A stretch of 53,555 nt of DNA, taken from the NCBI GenBank assembly GCA_020445645.1, contig JAGRGG010000118.1, positions 685 to 54,239 on the forward strand, given 5' to 3'. Source of the DNA: Geminicoccaceae bacterium. GTDB taxonomy: Bacteria; Pseudomonadota; Alphaproteobacteria; Geminicoccales; Geminicoccaceae. A model generated the notes under the pieces. That model had not been told where the DNA came from. It searched no databases and worked only from the letters and a program-made list of their open reading frames with translations. Positions within the stretch are counted from its first letter, which is position 1. Each line of letters begins with the position of its first letter. A program made the position numbers and the translations under genes. Shown here one piece after another: positions 1-7,831 of the stretch.

Positions 1-1
1 G

Positions 2-124
2 GCGGGGTTCAATTTCAGGTACAACAACTGCTCTGCGCTGGGAGTTGGAGATGCGGAGCGCGCGGCGCGAGCGTTGGGCGGCGTGAAAGGGAGGCGACTG
101 ACGTATCGGCGGCCTAACATCTAA
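2..124 (+). pseudogene. IS1595-family transposase, C-terminal fragment (cut by window edge)
   Basis: An open frame enters from the left edge and ends at TAA 122-124, giving 40 residues. The visible part contains FNFRYNN, then GVGDAERAARALGGVKG and the ending RRLTYRRPNI. This arrangement (F-x-F-R-Y-N, then D-x-x-R-A-x-x-A-L, then a K/R-R-L-T-Y-R tail) is what I know from the C-terminus of ISXO2/IS1595-type DDE transposases. The rest of the gene lies outside the window, so I cannot say whether it is intact. The terminal inverted repeat of the element could not be recognised in the following 200 bases. Confidence 0.7.
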
Positions 125-325
125 GCCGAGACCAAAATCTCCATGACCGTCAATTAAAAGAACACGTATCGTACGGTTATAGTCCTTGCCCGCATCATGC
201 CAGGGCATCATCTCGAGGAGACAGCTAATGCCTATCTCCATCATTTCATCTGTTACTTCAACCTTCGCATTGATATTCTTGTGGCAGTCGTAGCTCATCT
301 TAGCGACCCCAGGAGAAAGCTTGGT

Positions 326-571
326 ATGAACGACAACGAAAGCACGCAGCGATCATTGCCAAACCCCGACAAGCAGGCTGGCCGCAAGCCCCGGAGCAAA
401 GCCATCTCTGGCCCCGACCAATACACCCGCTTCCTCGAAGCCGCCCGCGAGCTTGGCGCCGATCCCCACGACCCCCGCATCCGCGACGTACTGAGGGGCA
501 TGGCCGCGCAAGGCCCCAAGCCACACGCTGAGGAGCCGAAGCGGCGGAAGAAGGCCCGCGAAGACGAGTGA
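326..571 (+). CDS. Small hypothetical protein, 81 aa
   Basis: ATG at 326 is preceded by AGGAG at 311-315, which favours this start over an in-frame ATG at 197 whose extra N-terminus does not look protein-like. The product is hydrophilic and basic at both ends (N-terminal KPRSK, C-terminal KRRKKAREDE). In between is a short segment, YTRFLEAARELGADPHDPR, that should form a helix. There is no signal peptide or membrane segment. I do not recognise a named family. Small proteins with this kind of helix and basic tail are common beside mobile elements in alphaproteobacteria, and this one follows an IS1595 remnant. The function is unknown. Confidence 0.6.
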   Translation: MNDNESTQRSLPNPDKQAGRKPRSKAISGPDQYTRFLEAARELGADPHDPRIRDVLRGMAAQGPKPHAEEPKRRKKAREDE

Positions 572-592
572 GGCCGGCAGTAGCCGCCGGCC
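572..592 (+). terminator. Hairpin after the small hypothetical gene
   Basis: A perfect 7-bp stem, GGCCGGC (572-578) with GCCGGCC (586-592) and a 7-base loop, starts right after the stop codon at 571. No T-run follows, so termination would be weak or factor-assisted. Confidence 0.4.
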
Positions 593-605
593 TTCGGGAA
601 GAGCG

Positions 606-671
606 GCCGCTTGTTTGCAAGGTATACAAACGCCAAAAAAAGGCCCCGCGCCGGCGGGCGCGAGGCGTGAA
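606..671. repeat. Half copy of the dispersed palindromic element
   Basis: GTTTG and CAAAC form a small inverted repeat around 611-631. An A-run follows, and then GGCCCCGCGCCGGCGGGCGC and GAGGCGT, which is the right-end core of the element family seen complete at 1838-1955. The left end is missing. The AAACGCC segment next to the core resembles the arm of the copy near 53.4 kb, which suggests a subfamily. Read on the minus strand, the core followed by a T-run could act as a terminator. Confidence 0.6.
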
Positions 672-724
672 CCTACGCCTCCCACCCCCGTTGTCGCCTC
701 CAGACCAACCGAAGGAACGAAACG

Positions 725-1834
725 ATGGCAACCAAGGTCAAAGGCCCGAAGGTGCGCTACGGCGTCGTCGGCGGGGGGTGGATCGCGCAGGCGGCGTTCA
801 TGCCCGGCGTGGCGCAGACCGACAACTCGACGATGACGGCGCTCGTCAGCGGCGACCCGGAGAAGCGGGACAAGCTGGCCGAGCGGTACGGGCTTCGCGC
901 CTACGACTACGACGGCTACGAGGCGATGCTCGATTCGGGCGAGGTTGACGCCATCTACCTCGCCCTTCCCAACAACATGCACCGCGACTACGCCGTCGCC
1001 GCCCTCACGAAAGGGGTCCACGTCCTCCTCGAAAAGCCGATGGCAACCTCCGTGACCGACGCCGAGGCGATCCGGGCGGCGGCGAAGGAGACGGGGGCGG
1101 CGCTCATGATCGCCTACCGCCTCCATTTCGAGCCGGCGACGGTGGCGGCCCTGGAGGCGGTGCGGTCGGGGAAGATCGGCGAGCCCCTCTTCTTCACCTC
1201 CGCCTTCGCCCAGCACGTTGCGGCCTCGAACCACCGGGCGAAGATGGGCTACTGGGCCGGTCCCGTTCCCGACATGGGAACCTACCCGCTCAACGCCGCC
1301 CGCAACCTGTTCGGTGCCGAGCCCGTCGCCGTCTACGCGGCGGGCGTCAAGAGCCCCGGCGAGGACTACGGCTTCGACGACACCGTCGCCGTCACCCTCG
1401 TCTTCCCGAAGGGCCAGACCGCCCAGTTCACCGTCTCCTACGCCGGTAACGAGGCGAACCAGTACCGCCTCTGCGGCACCAAGGGCGACATCGAGCTGAA
1501 CCCCGGCTTCACCTTCGGTCAGGGCCTCGTCATGAAGACGACGGTCGGCACCGACAAGGAAGAGAAGACCTACCCCGCGACCGACCAGTTCGGCGGCGAG
1601 ACCCAGTACTTCTCCGCCTGCCTCCTGGAGGGCAAGACGCCCGAGCCCGGCGGCGAGGAGGGGATGCTCGACGTGCGCGTCCTCGAAGCCGTCCAGCGCG
1701 CCCTCGAAACCGGCGAGGTCCAAAAGATCCCGCCCCACGAGCGCGGGCGCAGGATCGACCCCGCCCAGGCGGTCGAACTGAAGCTCGCGGAGACCCCGGA
1801 CCTCGTCAACGCGGCGGCGCCGGGCGAAGGGTAG
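725..1834 (+). CDS. Gfo/Idh/MocA-family NAD(P)-dependent oxidoreductase
   Basis: Soluble 369-residue sugar or polyol dehydrogenase-like protein. The N-terminal Rossmann fold carries RYGVVGGGWIAQ at residues 11-22. The family signature EKP lies at 103-105, and its Lys104 is the expected catalytic or substrate-contacting residue. The C-terminal half has YRLHFEP followed by KIGEPLFF, typical of the alpha/beta sheet domain, and is closest in feel to the glucose-fructose oxidoreductase branch. No Tat signal is visible, so it should be cytoplasmic. The length is normal for the family. The substrate cannot be inferred. It stands alone, converging on the PrpB-like gene with a palindromic element filling the whole gap. 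Confidence 0.9.
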   Translation: MATKVKGPKVRYGVVGGGWIAQAAFMPGVAQTDNSTMTALVSGDPEKRDKLAERYGLRAYDYDGYEAMLDSGEVDAIYLALPNNMHRDYAVAALTKGVHVLLEKPMATSVTDAEAIRAAAKETGAALMIAYRLHFEPATVAALEAVRSGKIGEPLFFTSAFAQHVAASNHRAKMGYWAGPVPDMGTYPLNAARNLFGAEPVAVYAAGVKSPGEDYGFDDTVAVTLVFPKGQTAQFTVSYAGNEANQYRLCGTKGDIELNPGFTFGQGLVMKTTVGTDKEEKTYPATDQFGGETQYFSACLLEGKTPEPGGEEGMLDVRVLEAVQRALETGEVQKIPPHERGRRIDPAQAVELKLAETPDLVNAAAPGEG

Positions 1835-1837
1835 GAC

Positions 1838-1955
1838 ACGCTTCGCGCCCGCTGGCGCGGGCCTTTTTTTATCTGTTGTTGGAGTGTGGCACGGGCGTTC
1901 GTGCCAAGCGCGGCCAACAGACAAAAAAGGCCCCGCGCCAGCGGACGCGAAGCGT
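1838..1955. repeat. Complete dispersed palindromic element / bidirectional terminator
   Basis: The 118-bp element lies between the stop codon of the oxidoreductase (1832-1834) and the stop codon of the lyase on the other strand (1955-1957). Its outer ends, ACGCTTCGCG and CGCGAAGCGT, are inverted copies and extend inward about 30 bp with few mismatches. The left end makes hairpin GCCCGC (1847-1852), loop TGGC, GCGGGC (1857-1862), then C and seven T residues, an ideal intrinsic terminator. The right end mirrors this for the minus strand. The centre has TCTGTTG/CAACAGA and TGGCAC/GTGCCA inverted repeats. Confidence 0.85.
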
Positions 1956-2878
1956 CATTCCCCGGCCGGCAGCGCGCTCTTGAGCAGGGAGGCGTCGAGC
2001 GCCTCGTAGTCGTGGTAGCCGATGAGGCCATAGAGGTCGCGCCGGGTCAGCATGGCGTCGATGTGCCCTTCGACGCTGCCTTTGCTCTCAAGGTCCGCGT
2101 AGAAGCGCCGCATCGCCCCCGCCGCGACGCGGAGGGCCGAGACCGGCCAGATCACCATCGCGTAGCCGAGCGCCTCGAACGCCGCCGCCGTGGTCGGCGG
2201 GGTGCGGCCGAACTCGGTCATGTTGGCGAGCAGGGGTGCCTCGATCGCGTCCCGGAAGCGGCGCAGGTCGTCGTGCGAGGCGAGGGCTTCGGGGAACACG
2301 GCGTCGGCCCCGGCGGCGAGGTAGAGGCGGGCGCGGTCGATCGCGGCGTCGATGCCTTCGGATGCCGCCGCGTCGGTGCGGGCGATGATCCTCAAGTGCC
2401 GCCGCGCCCGCCGCGCCGCCGCCACCTTCGCCGCCATGTCCCGCGCCGGGACGAGCCGCTTGTCGCTCAAGTGCCCGCACTTCTTCGGCAGCACCTGATC
2501 CTCGATGTGGACGGCCCCCGCCCCCGCCTCCTCCAGCTCGCGGACGAGGCGCATCGCGTTGAGGGCCTCGCCGTACCCCGTGTCGCCGTCGACGACGAGC
2601 GGCAGCCCCGTCGCCCGCGCGATGGAACGCACGGCACCGCAAAGCTCCTCCTGCGTCAGGATGCCGAGATCCGGCAGCCCCCGCGAGGCCGTGAGCGCCG
2701 CCCCCGAGACGTAGAGCGCCTCGAACCCCGCTTCCTTCGCCAGGAGCCCGGACAGCGCGTCGTGCGCCCCCGGCAAACGGAGGATGCCGGGCTTTTGCCA
2801 GCGTTCCGCAAGCCGGAGGCCGGGCAGGGTTTCGGGCGCGTCGCGGGTGAGCCAGGGTTCGCTCGAAGGCGTGGTCAA
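1955..2878 (-). CDS. prpB: Isocitrate lyase/PEP mutase superfamily protein, 2-methylisocitrate lyase-like
   Basis: Protein of 307 aa, the usual size for PrpB. The superfamily active-site motif KKCGH is at residues 132-136, with catalytic Cys134. Upstream are VVDGDTGYG (95-103, metal-binding Asp) and HIEDQ (124-128). 2-Methylisocitrate lyases split 2-methylisocitrate to pyruvate and succinate in the propionate methylcitrate cycle, but close homologues act as oxaloacetate decarboxylases or other C-C lyases. No prpC or prpD lies beside it, so the assignment is by family only. The start is TTG at 2878, preceded by an AGAAGGGAG-like ribosome binding site. The stop codon overlaps the end of the palindromic element. 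Confidence 0.85.
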   Translation of the reverse strand: MTTPSSEPWLTRDAPETLPGLRLAERWQKPGILRLPGAHDALSGLLAKEAGFEALYVSGAALTASRGLPDLGILTQEELCGAVRSIARATGLPLVVDGDTGYGEALNAMRLVRELEEAGAGAVHIEDQVLPKKCGHLSDKRLVPARDMAAKVAAARRARRHLRIIARTDAAASEGIDAAIDRARLYLAAGADAVFPEALASHDDLRRFRDAIEAPLLANMTEFGRTPPTTAAAFEALGYAMVIWPVSALRVAAGAMRRFYADLESKGSVEGHIDAMLTRRDLYGLIGYHDYEALDASLLKSALPAGE

Positions 2879-2964
2879 GGCGGGGCTCCCTTCTGCTCTC
2901 CGCCTTCCTGCGCTGCACCCGGGGGGCGCGTCAAGCCGCGCCCCCCGAGGAAGAGCCCCTCGCC

Positions 2965-4008
2965 TTACCGCTTCGCCCCGAACGCGCCGCGCACCTCGCT
3001 CGTCGCCCAGCCGCTCGGACCCCCAGCGAGGCCGAAGTCGCCCGCCATCTCGTCGGCGGCTGGGCCGAAGAACTTGCCGTTCACCCGCCCCGTCAGATGG
3101 CCGTTGGTCGAGGTGATCCCGCCGGCGAAGCCGTTGCCGGTGATCGTCACGGTCGAGAAGTTCAGCTTGCCCCAGGCCGTGCCGTCGGCCTTGGCGAGCG
3201 CCATCTGCGCGCCCACCGTACCCTTGGCGAAGTCGGCGCTGGCATTCAGGGATCCCGCGAGGTCGTTCAGGACGTGGCGGGTCGCGGCGTCGTACTCGAC
3301 CGCCATCGCGGCGCCCGTGTAGGTGGCCTTGCCCGAAAGCGGCATCGCCATGGTCTTCAGGCCCCCGTAGACCGTGCCGATGTCGGCGAGGTCGGCGCCG
3401 TTCACGGCGAGCGCCCAGGCGCCGTACAGGCTGTAGTCGAGCGCTCCGCCGCCGATGTCGGACAGGGTGAGCCGCATCAGGGGAACGCCGCCCGCCGCGT
3501 AAGTGCGCAGCCCGCGATCGGCGGCGACGGCGGGGGCGTCGGTGGCAAAAGCGAAGGGCTCGTCGCCGCGCGTCAGGGTGAACGTGCCGTCGGCGGCGAC
3601 GGCGAGCTTCATCTTCTTGCCCGCATCCGACTTGTAGGCTTCGAGCAGCACGTCGTCGCCAGTGCGGATCGCCCTTGCTAAGGGCGAGTCGCCCCGGACA
3701 AGGGGCTCGCTGGCCGACCCGCCGGTCGTGCCCCCAGTCGTGGTGGCGCCGCTGGAGGTCGTGCCGCCCGACGTGGCCGACCCGCCCGTGGTGCCGCCCG
3801 TCGTCGTGCCACCGGTGGTGGCGCCGCCCGACGTGGAGCCGGCACCACCGTTGCCGCCCGTGGTGCCACCACCGGTCGTGCCGGCGCCGTCGCCGCCCTG
3901 CCCGGCGCCGATCGGGCCATCGGACCCGCCGCCGGTGCAGGCCGCGAGCGAGAGGACGAGGGCAAGCGCGCTGAAGCCGAGGAAGGGAAGACGAGACATC
4001 GTCGTCAC
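2965..4008 (-). CDS. Surface lipoprotein with TbpB-like beta-barrel domain
   Basis: Protein of 347 aa. It has a lipoprotein signal peptide with lipobox SLAAC (cysteine near residue 24), then about 75 residues of Gly/Thr/Ser low complexity built on GGTTGG-like units (plus-strand 3700-3960), and then a folded domain. The C-terminal NGKFFGPAADEMAGDFGL matches the F-F/Y-G-P-x-A-x-E-x-x-G hallmark of the C-lobe barrel of transferrin-binding protein B and related Slam-dependent surface lipoproteins. The Gly/Thr linker probably holds the barrel away from the outer membrane. The ligand is unknown and no Slam or TonB receptor gene is nearby. A second, damaged relative lies at 36269-38164. The short N-terminal MTTM may not be the true start; M5 is also possible. 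Confidence 0.75.
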   Translation of the reverse strand: MTTMSRLPFLGFSALALVLSLAACTGGGSDGPIGAGQGGDGAGTTGGGTTGGNGGAGSTSGGATTGGTTTGGTTGGSATSGGTTSSGATTTGGTTGGSASEPLVRGDSPLARAIRTGDDVLLEAYKSDAGKKMKLAVAADGTFTLTRGDEPFAFATDAPAVAADRGLRTYAAGGVPLMRLTLSDIGGGALDYSLYGAWALAVNGADLADIGTVYGGLKTMAMPLSGKATYTGAAMAVEYDAATRHVLNDLAGSLNASADFAKGTVGAQMALAKADGTAWGKLNFSTVTITGNGFAGGITSTNGHLTGRVNGKFFGPAADEMAGDFGLAGGPSGWATSEVRGAFGAKR

Positions 4009-4101
4009 CGTATGTAAGGGTGTAGGGATCCGCTCGCCCCGGAGTGTGCCTTGGTTCCGCCTCTCGGATCCTGCCTTGATGCCCTCTCGGCCCTTGTAGT
4101 A

Positions 4102-4143
4102 GGAACGTCCGTTAACTTATTGTTAAGCAAAGAATGCCGTTCC
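4102..4143. promoter_or_regulatory. Nested inverted repeat between divergent genes
   Basis: The 208-bp gap between the lipoprotein gene (minus) and the glutathione transferase gene (plus) contains an AT-richer island. GGAACG (4102-4107) pairs with CGTTCC (4138-4143), and inside them TTAAC (4112-4116) pairs with GTTAA (4122-4126). Nested dyads in a divergent promoter region suggest an operator, but no regulator is identified. Confidence 0.35.
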
Positions 4144-4216
4144 CTTTCTCTTGTCACCGCCGCCCCGGAGGGGCTATGCCCACCGCAGCGTCCATCGCCC
4201 GAAGGGAACCTCCGCC

Positions 4217-4840
4217 TTGAAGCTCTACTACGCCCCCGGCGCCTGCTCGATCGGCATCCACGTTCTCCTCGAGGAAATCGGCAAGCCTTATGAGCGTGAG
4301 AAGATCAGCTTCGCCGACGGCGCGCAAAAATCGCCCGCCTACCTTGCCCTCAACCCCAAGGGCAAGGTACCGCTCCTCGTCCTGGACGACGGCGGTACGC
4401 TCACCGAGTTCCCGGCCATCGCCCTTTGGCTCGCCCTCACCAACTCCGACAAGAACCTCCTGCCGGTCGACCCCGAGGGGCAGGCGCGGACCTTCGAAGC
4501 GATGGACTACGTCGTCGCCACCGTCCACATGCAGGGCTTCACCCGCATGTTCCGGCCCGGCAACTTCGCGCCGAGCGAGGCCGACCACGACGCGGTGAAG
4601 GCGCGCGGCCGCGAGATCTTCACGACTGGGCTCGACCTCATGGCCGAGCGGCTGGGCGAACGCCCCTACCTCGGCGGCGACGTCCTCTCGATCGCCGACG
4701 CCGCCCTGTTCTACGTCGAGTTCTGGGCCACCCGCATGGGGATCGACCTGCCCCCCGCCTGCGCCGCCCACTTCGCGCGCATGACCGCCCGCCCCGCCGT
4801 CCGGCGCGTCTTCGAGGCCGAGGGCATCAAGGCCGGCTAG
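4217..4840 (+). CDS. Glutathione S-transferase
   Basis: Cytoplasmic 207-aa protein with the two-domain GST layout. The thioredoxin-like N-terminus starts KLYYAPGACSIGIHVLLEE, where the Ser/Cys of GACS occupies the beta-class catalytic region. The glutathione-binding NPKGKVPLL and LTEFPAI (cis-Pro and E-x-x-A-I) follow. The helical C-terminal domain ends with LSIADAALF, the conserved N-capping motif. I chose TTG at 4217 because GAAGGGA lies about ten bases upstream and the family begins with K-L-Y-Y. An upstream ATG at 4151 would add 22 non-conserved residues. It overlaps the convergent ada gene by 4 bp. The substrate is unknown. Confidence 0.88.
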   Translation: MKLYYAPGACSIGIHVLLEEIGKPYEREKISFADGAQKSPAYLALNPKGKVPLLVLDDGGTLTEFPAIALWLALTNSDKNLLPVDPEGQARTFEAMDYVVATVHMQGFTRMFRPGNFAPSEADHDAVKARGREIFTTGLDLMAERLGERPYLGGDVLSIADAALFYVEFWATRMGIDLPPACAAHFARMTARPAVRRVFEAEGIKAG

Positions 4841-5928
4841 CGCTTCGCCTCCCGCTCCAGCAGCGCCCGCTTGCGCGCGACCCCCCAGCGGTAGCCCGAG
4901 AGCGCGCCGTCGCCCCGGACGACGCGGTGGCAGGGGATGGCGAGCGCCACCGGGTTGGCGGCGCAGGCGCCGGCGACCGCCCGCACCGCCTTCGGCGCCC
5001 CGATCACCGCCGCCACGTCCGCGTAGCTCGCGGTCGCGCCCGGCGGGATCCTGCGCAGCGCCTCCCAGACCCGGCGCTGAAAGGCGGTGCCCCGGACATC
5101 GAGAGGGAGGTCGAGCGGCGCCTCGGGCCGCTCGACGAAGCCGGTCACGGCCGCCACCGTGCGCGCGAAACCGGCGTCGCCGGGGGCGAGGTCGGCGTTC
5201 GGGAACCGCGCCCGCAACTCGGCCTCGAGCCCCTCCCGGTCGTCGCCGAAGCGGATGGCGCAGACCCCCGTCTCGGTCGCCGCCACGAGGATGTGGCCGA
5301 GCGAGCAGGCGGCAATCGCGTAGCGGATCCGCGCCTTCGCCCCGCCGTCCCGGTAGGCCGAGGGCGTCATGCCAAGCACCGCGGGCGCCTCGGCGTAGAA
5401 GCGCCCGCTGCCGCCGTAGCCCGCGTCGTGGAACGCCGCCGTCACCGTCTCGGCGCCGGCCAGCCCGTCCCGCAGGCGCTCCGCCCGCCGCGCCGCCGCG
5501 TAGCCCTTCGGCGTCACGCCCGTGAGGCGCTTGAAGGTGCGGTGGAAGTGATGCGGGCTCATCCCGGCTCCAACGGCGAGGTCGGCGAGGCGGGGTTCCG
5601 CCTCGGCCGCGTCGATGGCGCGGCAGGCGGCGGCGACCGCTTCGGCGTGCCGCTCCGCCGCCGTGCCCCCGTCGGGCCGGCAGCGCAGGCAGGGGCGATA
5701 CCCCGCCCGACGCGCGGCCGCGGCGTCGGCGTAGAAGGCGACGTTCTCCCGCCGCGCCTCGCGTGACGGACAGGACGGGCGGCAGTAGACCCCCGTCGTC
5801 GCCACCGCGTAGACGAACCGGCCGTCCGCCGCCGGATCGCGCCGTCGCACCGCCTCCCGACGCGCCGCGTCGTCGCCGAAGTCCCGGCACGACGCATCGC
5901 TCCGCACCGCCGTCCGCAATCCCGTCAT
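4837..5928 (-). CDS. ada: Bifunctional DNA repair/transcription factor Ada
   Basis: Full-length 363-aa Ada. The N-terminal zinc domain has four cysteines, C49 and C53 (YCRPSC) and C80 and C83 (CLRC); the first accepts a methyl group from DNA phosphotriesters. An AraC-type helix-turn-helix follows (about 95-200, with PHHFHRTFKRLTG). The C-terminal O6-methylguanine-DNA methyltransferase has active site IPCHRVV with acceptor Cys333. In this family, methylation of the N-terminal cysteine turns the protein into an activator of its own gene and of other alkylation-repair genes. No alkB or alkA is adjacent. The gene is monocistronic and converges on the glutathione transferase with a 4-bp overlap. 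Confidence 0.95.
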   Translation of the reverse strand: MTGLRTAVRSDASCRDFGDDAARREAVRRRDPAADGRFVYAVATTGVYCRPSCPSREARRENVAFYADAAAARRAGYRPCLRCRPDGGTAAERHAEAVAAACRAIDAAEAEPRLADLAVGAGMSPHHFHRTFKRLTGVTPKGYAAARRAERLRDGLAGAETVTAAFHDAGYGGSGRFYAEAPAVLGMTPSAYRDGGAKARIRYAIAACSLGHILVAATETGVCAIRFGDDREGLEAELRARFPNADLAPGDAGFARTVAAVTGFVERPEAPLDLPLDVRGTAFQRRVWEALRRIPPGATASYADVAAVIGAPKAVRAVAGACAANPVALAIPCHRVVRGDGALSGYRWGVARKRALLEREAKR

Positions 5929-6036
5929 GGCTCTTCCCCGCCGGCTGTCTCTTGCCCGAACCTACCTCTTCGCCCCGTCGGCGGCACTCCGCCGCTTGCG
6001 CTCGAATCCAGGAAAGGCGGCGTCGGACGCGCCCCA

Positions 6037-7614
6037 TCAGTGCCACCGGTCGGGCGTCTCCGCCTTCCTGCGCGCCATGAAATCCAGCAGCGCCTCGTCG
6101 ATTCCCGGATCGAGCGGCGGCGCCTGGTAATCGGCGAGCATCCCCTTCCAGCACGCGTTGGCCCGTTGTTCGAGATCCCGGCCTCCGGCCTCGGTCCACT
6201 GCTCGAAGGACGCCGTGTCGGCGAGCCTTGAGGGGTGGTTCGCGGTCTCGAAATGCCGCATCGTGTGGGCGCAGCCGAGGTAGTTGCCGCCCGGCCCGGC
6301 CTCCAGGTAGGCGTCCGGTGCCAACGCCTCGTCGTCGATGGTCAGCCCCTCCACCATCCGCAGCATCATCCCGCAATGGTCGAGGTCCATGACGAACTTC
6401 TCGTAGCCCATCGTCAGCCCGCCCTCGAGCCAGCCCGCCGCGTGGAAGACGAAGTTCGACCCGGCCAGCACGCCCGCCATCATGCCGGCAACCGATTCCT
6501 GCATCGCCTGCCCGTCCGCGACCTTGGACGCGGTCAGGTGCCCGCCGCAGCGCAGCGGCAGGCCCAGCCGCCGGCACAACTGCGCGATGGCGAAGGTGGC
6601 GAGGTTCGCCTCCGGGGTGCCGAAGGTCGGTGCGCCGGTCTTCAGGTCCATCGTCGTGAGGAAGCTGCCGTAGACGACCGGCGACCCCCTCCGCACGAGC
6701 TGGCCGAGCGCGATCCCGGCCATCGCCTCGGCGTGCGACTGCGCCAGCAGCGCCGGCTGCGTGACCGGCCCCATCGCTCCCCCGAGGATGAACGGCGAGA
6801 CCACGACGCTCTGGTTGGCCCCGGCGTAGGCCCTGAGCGCGCCCGACATGGTGCCGTCGTAGACGAGCGGCGAGTTGACGTTGATGTTGCCCTGGACGAC
6901 GCAGTGCTCCTCCAGGTAGCCCTCTCCGAAGACCAGCTTGGCCATGGCGATCGAGTCCTCGGCCCGCTCGGGCGCCGTCACCGACCCCATGAACGGCTTG
7001 GTCGAGTAGCGCAGGTGCGCGTAGACCATGTCGAGGTGGCGCTTGTTGACCGGCAGGTCGACCGGCTCGCACACCGTGCCGCCCGAGTGGTTGAGCCAGG
7101 GCGAGGCGTAGGCGAGCTTCACGAAGTTGCGGAAGTCCTCGATCGTCGCGTAGCGCCGCCCCCGGTCGAGGTCGGTGACGAAGGGCGGGCCGTAGGCGGG
7201 CATCAGCACCACGTGCCGGCCGCCCAGCACGATCGAGGATGCCGGGTCGCGCCCCTCCATCCGAAAGCCGGACGGGGCGGTTGCGCAGAGCGCCCGCGCG
7301 TGGCCGGGGTCGAAGCGCACCCGCGAGCCCGTGACCGTCGCCCCGGCCCCGTGGAACAGGCGCAGCGCCTCAGGATCGTCCCGGAACTCGATGCCGATTT
7401 CGCGCAGGATCCAGTCGGCGTGCGCTTCGAGTCCGTGCAGCGCCTCCTCGTGCAGCAGTTCGAACGTCGGCGTCCGGCGCAGGATGATCGCCGGGGCCGG
7501 GGCCGCGCGGCCCCGGCGCGCGAGGCGGGCCGCGCGCCCGCCGCGTTTCGCGGGATGGTCCGCCGGCGCCGGCTCGATGCTGCCGGAGGCTCGTGCCAAT
7601 CGCTTTTCCTCCAT
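6037..7614 (-). CDS. Trimethylamine methyltransferase (MttB) superfamily protein
   Basis: Protein of 525 aa, close to the family norm. It aligns by eye with non-pyrrolysine MttB homologues: LMPAYGPPFVTD, an LNHSGGTVCEP region, and a long C-terminal barrel with LRCGGHLTASK and GSNFVFHAAGWLEGGL. There is no in-frame amber codon, so it belongs to the MtgB/MtpB-like branch, which demethylates quaternary amines such as glycine betaine onto a corrinoid protein. No corrinoid protein, RamA or transporter gene is beside it, so substrate and acceptor are unknown. The N-terminus (about 45 residues, Arg/Ala rich) is poorly conserved and the start could lie further in. The serine-cycle genes at 14-18 kb make a C1 link plausible, but this is inference. 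Confidence 0.85.
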   Translation of the reverse strand: MEEKRLARASGSIEPAPADHPAKRGGRAARLARRGRAAPAPAIILRRTPTFELLHEEALHGLEAHADWILREIGIEFRDDPEALRLFHGAGATVTGSRVRFDPGHARALCATAPSGFRMEGRDPASSIVLGGRHVVLMPAYGPPFVTDLDRGRRYATIEDFRNFVKLAYASPWLNHSGGTVCEPVDLPVNKRHLDMVYAHLRYSTKPFMGSVTAPERAEDSIAMAKLVFGEGYLEEHCVVQGNINVNSPLVYDGTMSGALRAYAGANQSVVVSPFILGGAMGPVTQPALLAQSHAEAMAGIALGQLVRRGSPVVYGSFLTTMDLKTGAPTFGTPEANLATFAIAQLCRRLGLPLRCGGHLTASKVADGQAMQESVAGMMAGVLAGSNFVFHAAGWLEGGLTMGYEKFVMDLDHCGMMLRMVEGLTIDDEALAPDAYLEAGPGGNYLGCAHTMRHFETANHPSRLADTASFEQWTEAGGRDLEQRANACWKGMLADYQAPPLDPGIDEALLDFMARRKAETPDRWH

Positions 7615-7695
7615 GTCATGCCGCCCCTTCTTCAGTACGCCGATGCATCAAAACGTGGGTTTGGAACGCGCCGCAAGCCGCATGACGTGCGGGCC

Positions 7696-7717
7696 GTTCC
7701 GCGCCGGCGGACGCGCA
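7696..7717. repeat. Fragment of the dispersed element core
   Basis: The 217-bp gap 7615-7831 between the divergent MttB-like and glycosyltransferase genes contains CCGCGCCGGCGGACGCG, the right-end core of the palindromic family, without its partner arm or a T/A-run. Nothing else was identified in the gap; it must hold both promoters. Confidence 0.45.
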
Positions 7718-7831
7718 AAACCCAATGTGGACGAAACGGCAACAAATCGCCGCGCCCGCTGGCACCGATGCCCGCCCGTGGGCGTTGGGACCGGTGGAGC
7801 GAACGAACAAGCCTCGGGTCCGTAACCGATC

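Noticed and set aside
353-1924. Long minus-strand open frame of 523 codons over the oxidoreductase gene
   Set aside because: Composition is Arg/Gly/Val rich with no family features, and the opposite strand encodes a clear Gfo/Idh/MocA protein; a shadow frame due to high GC.
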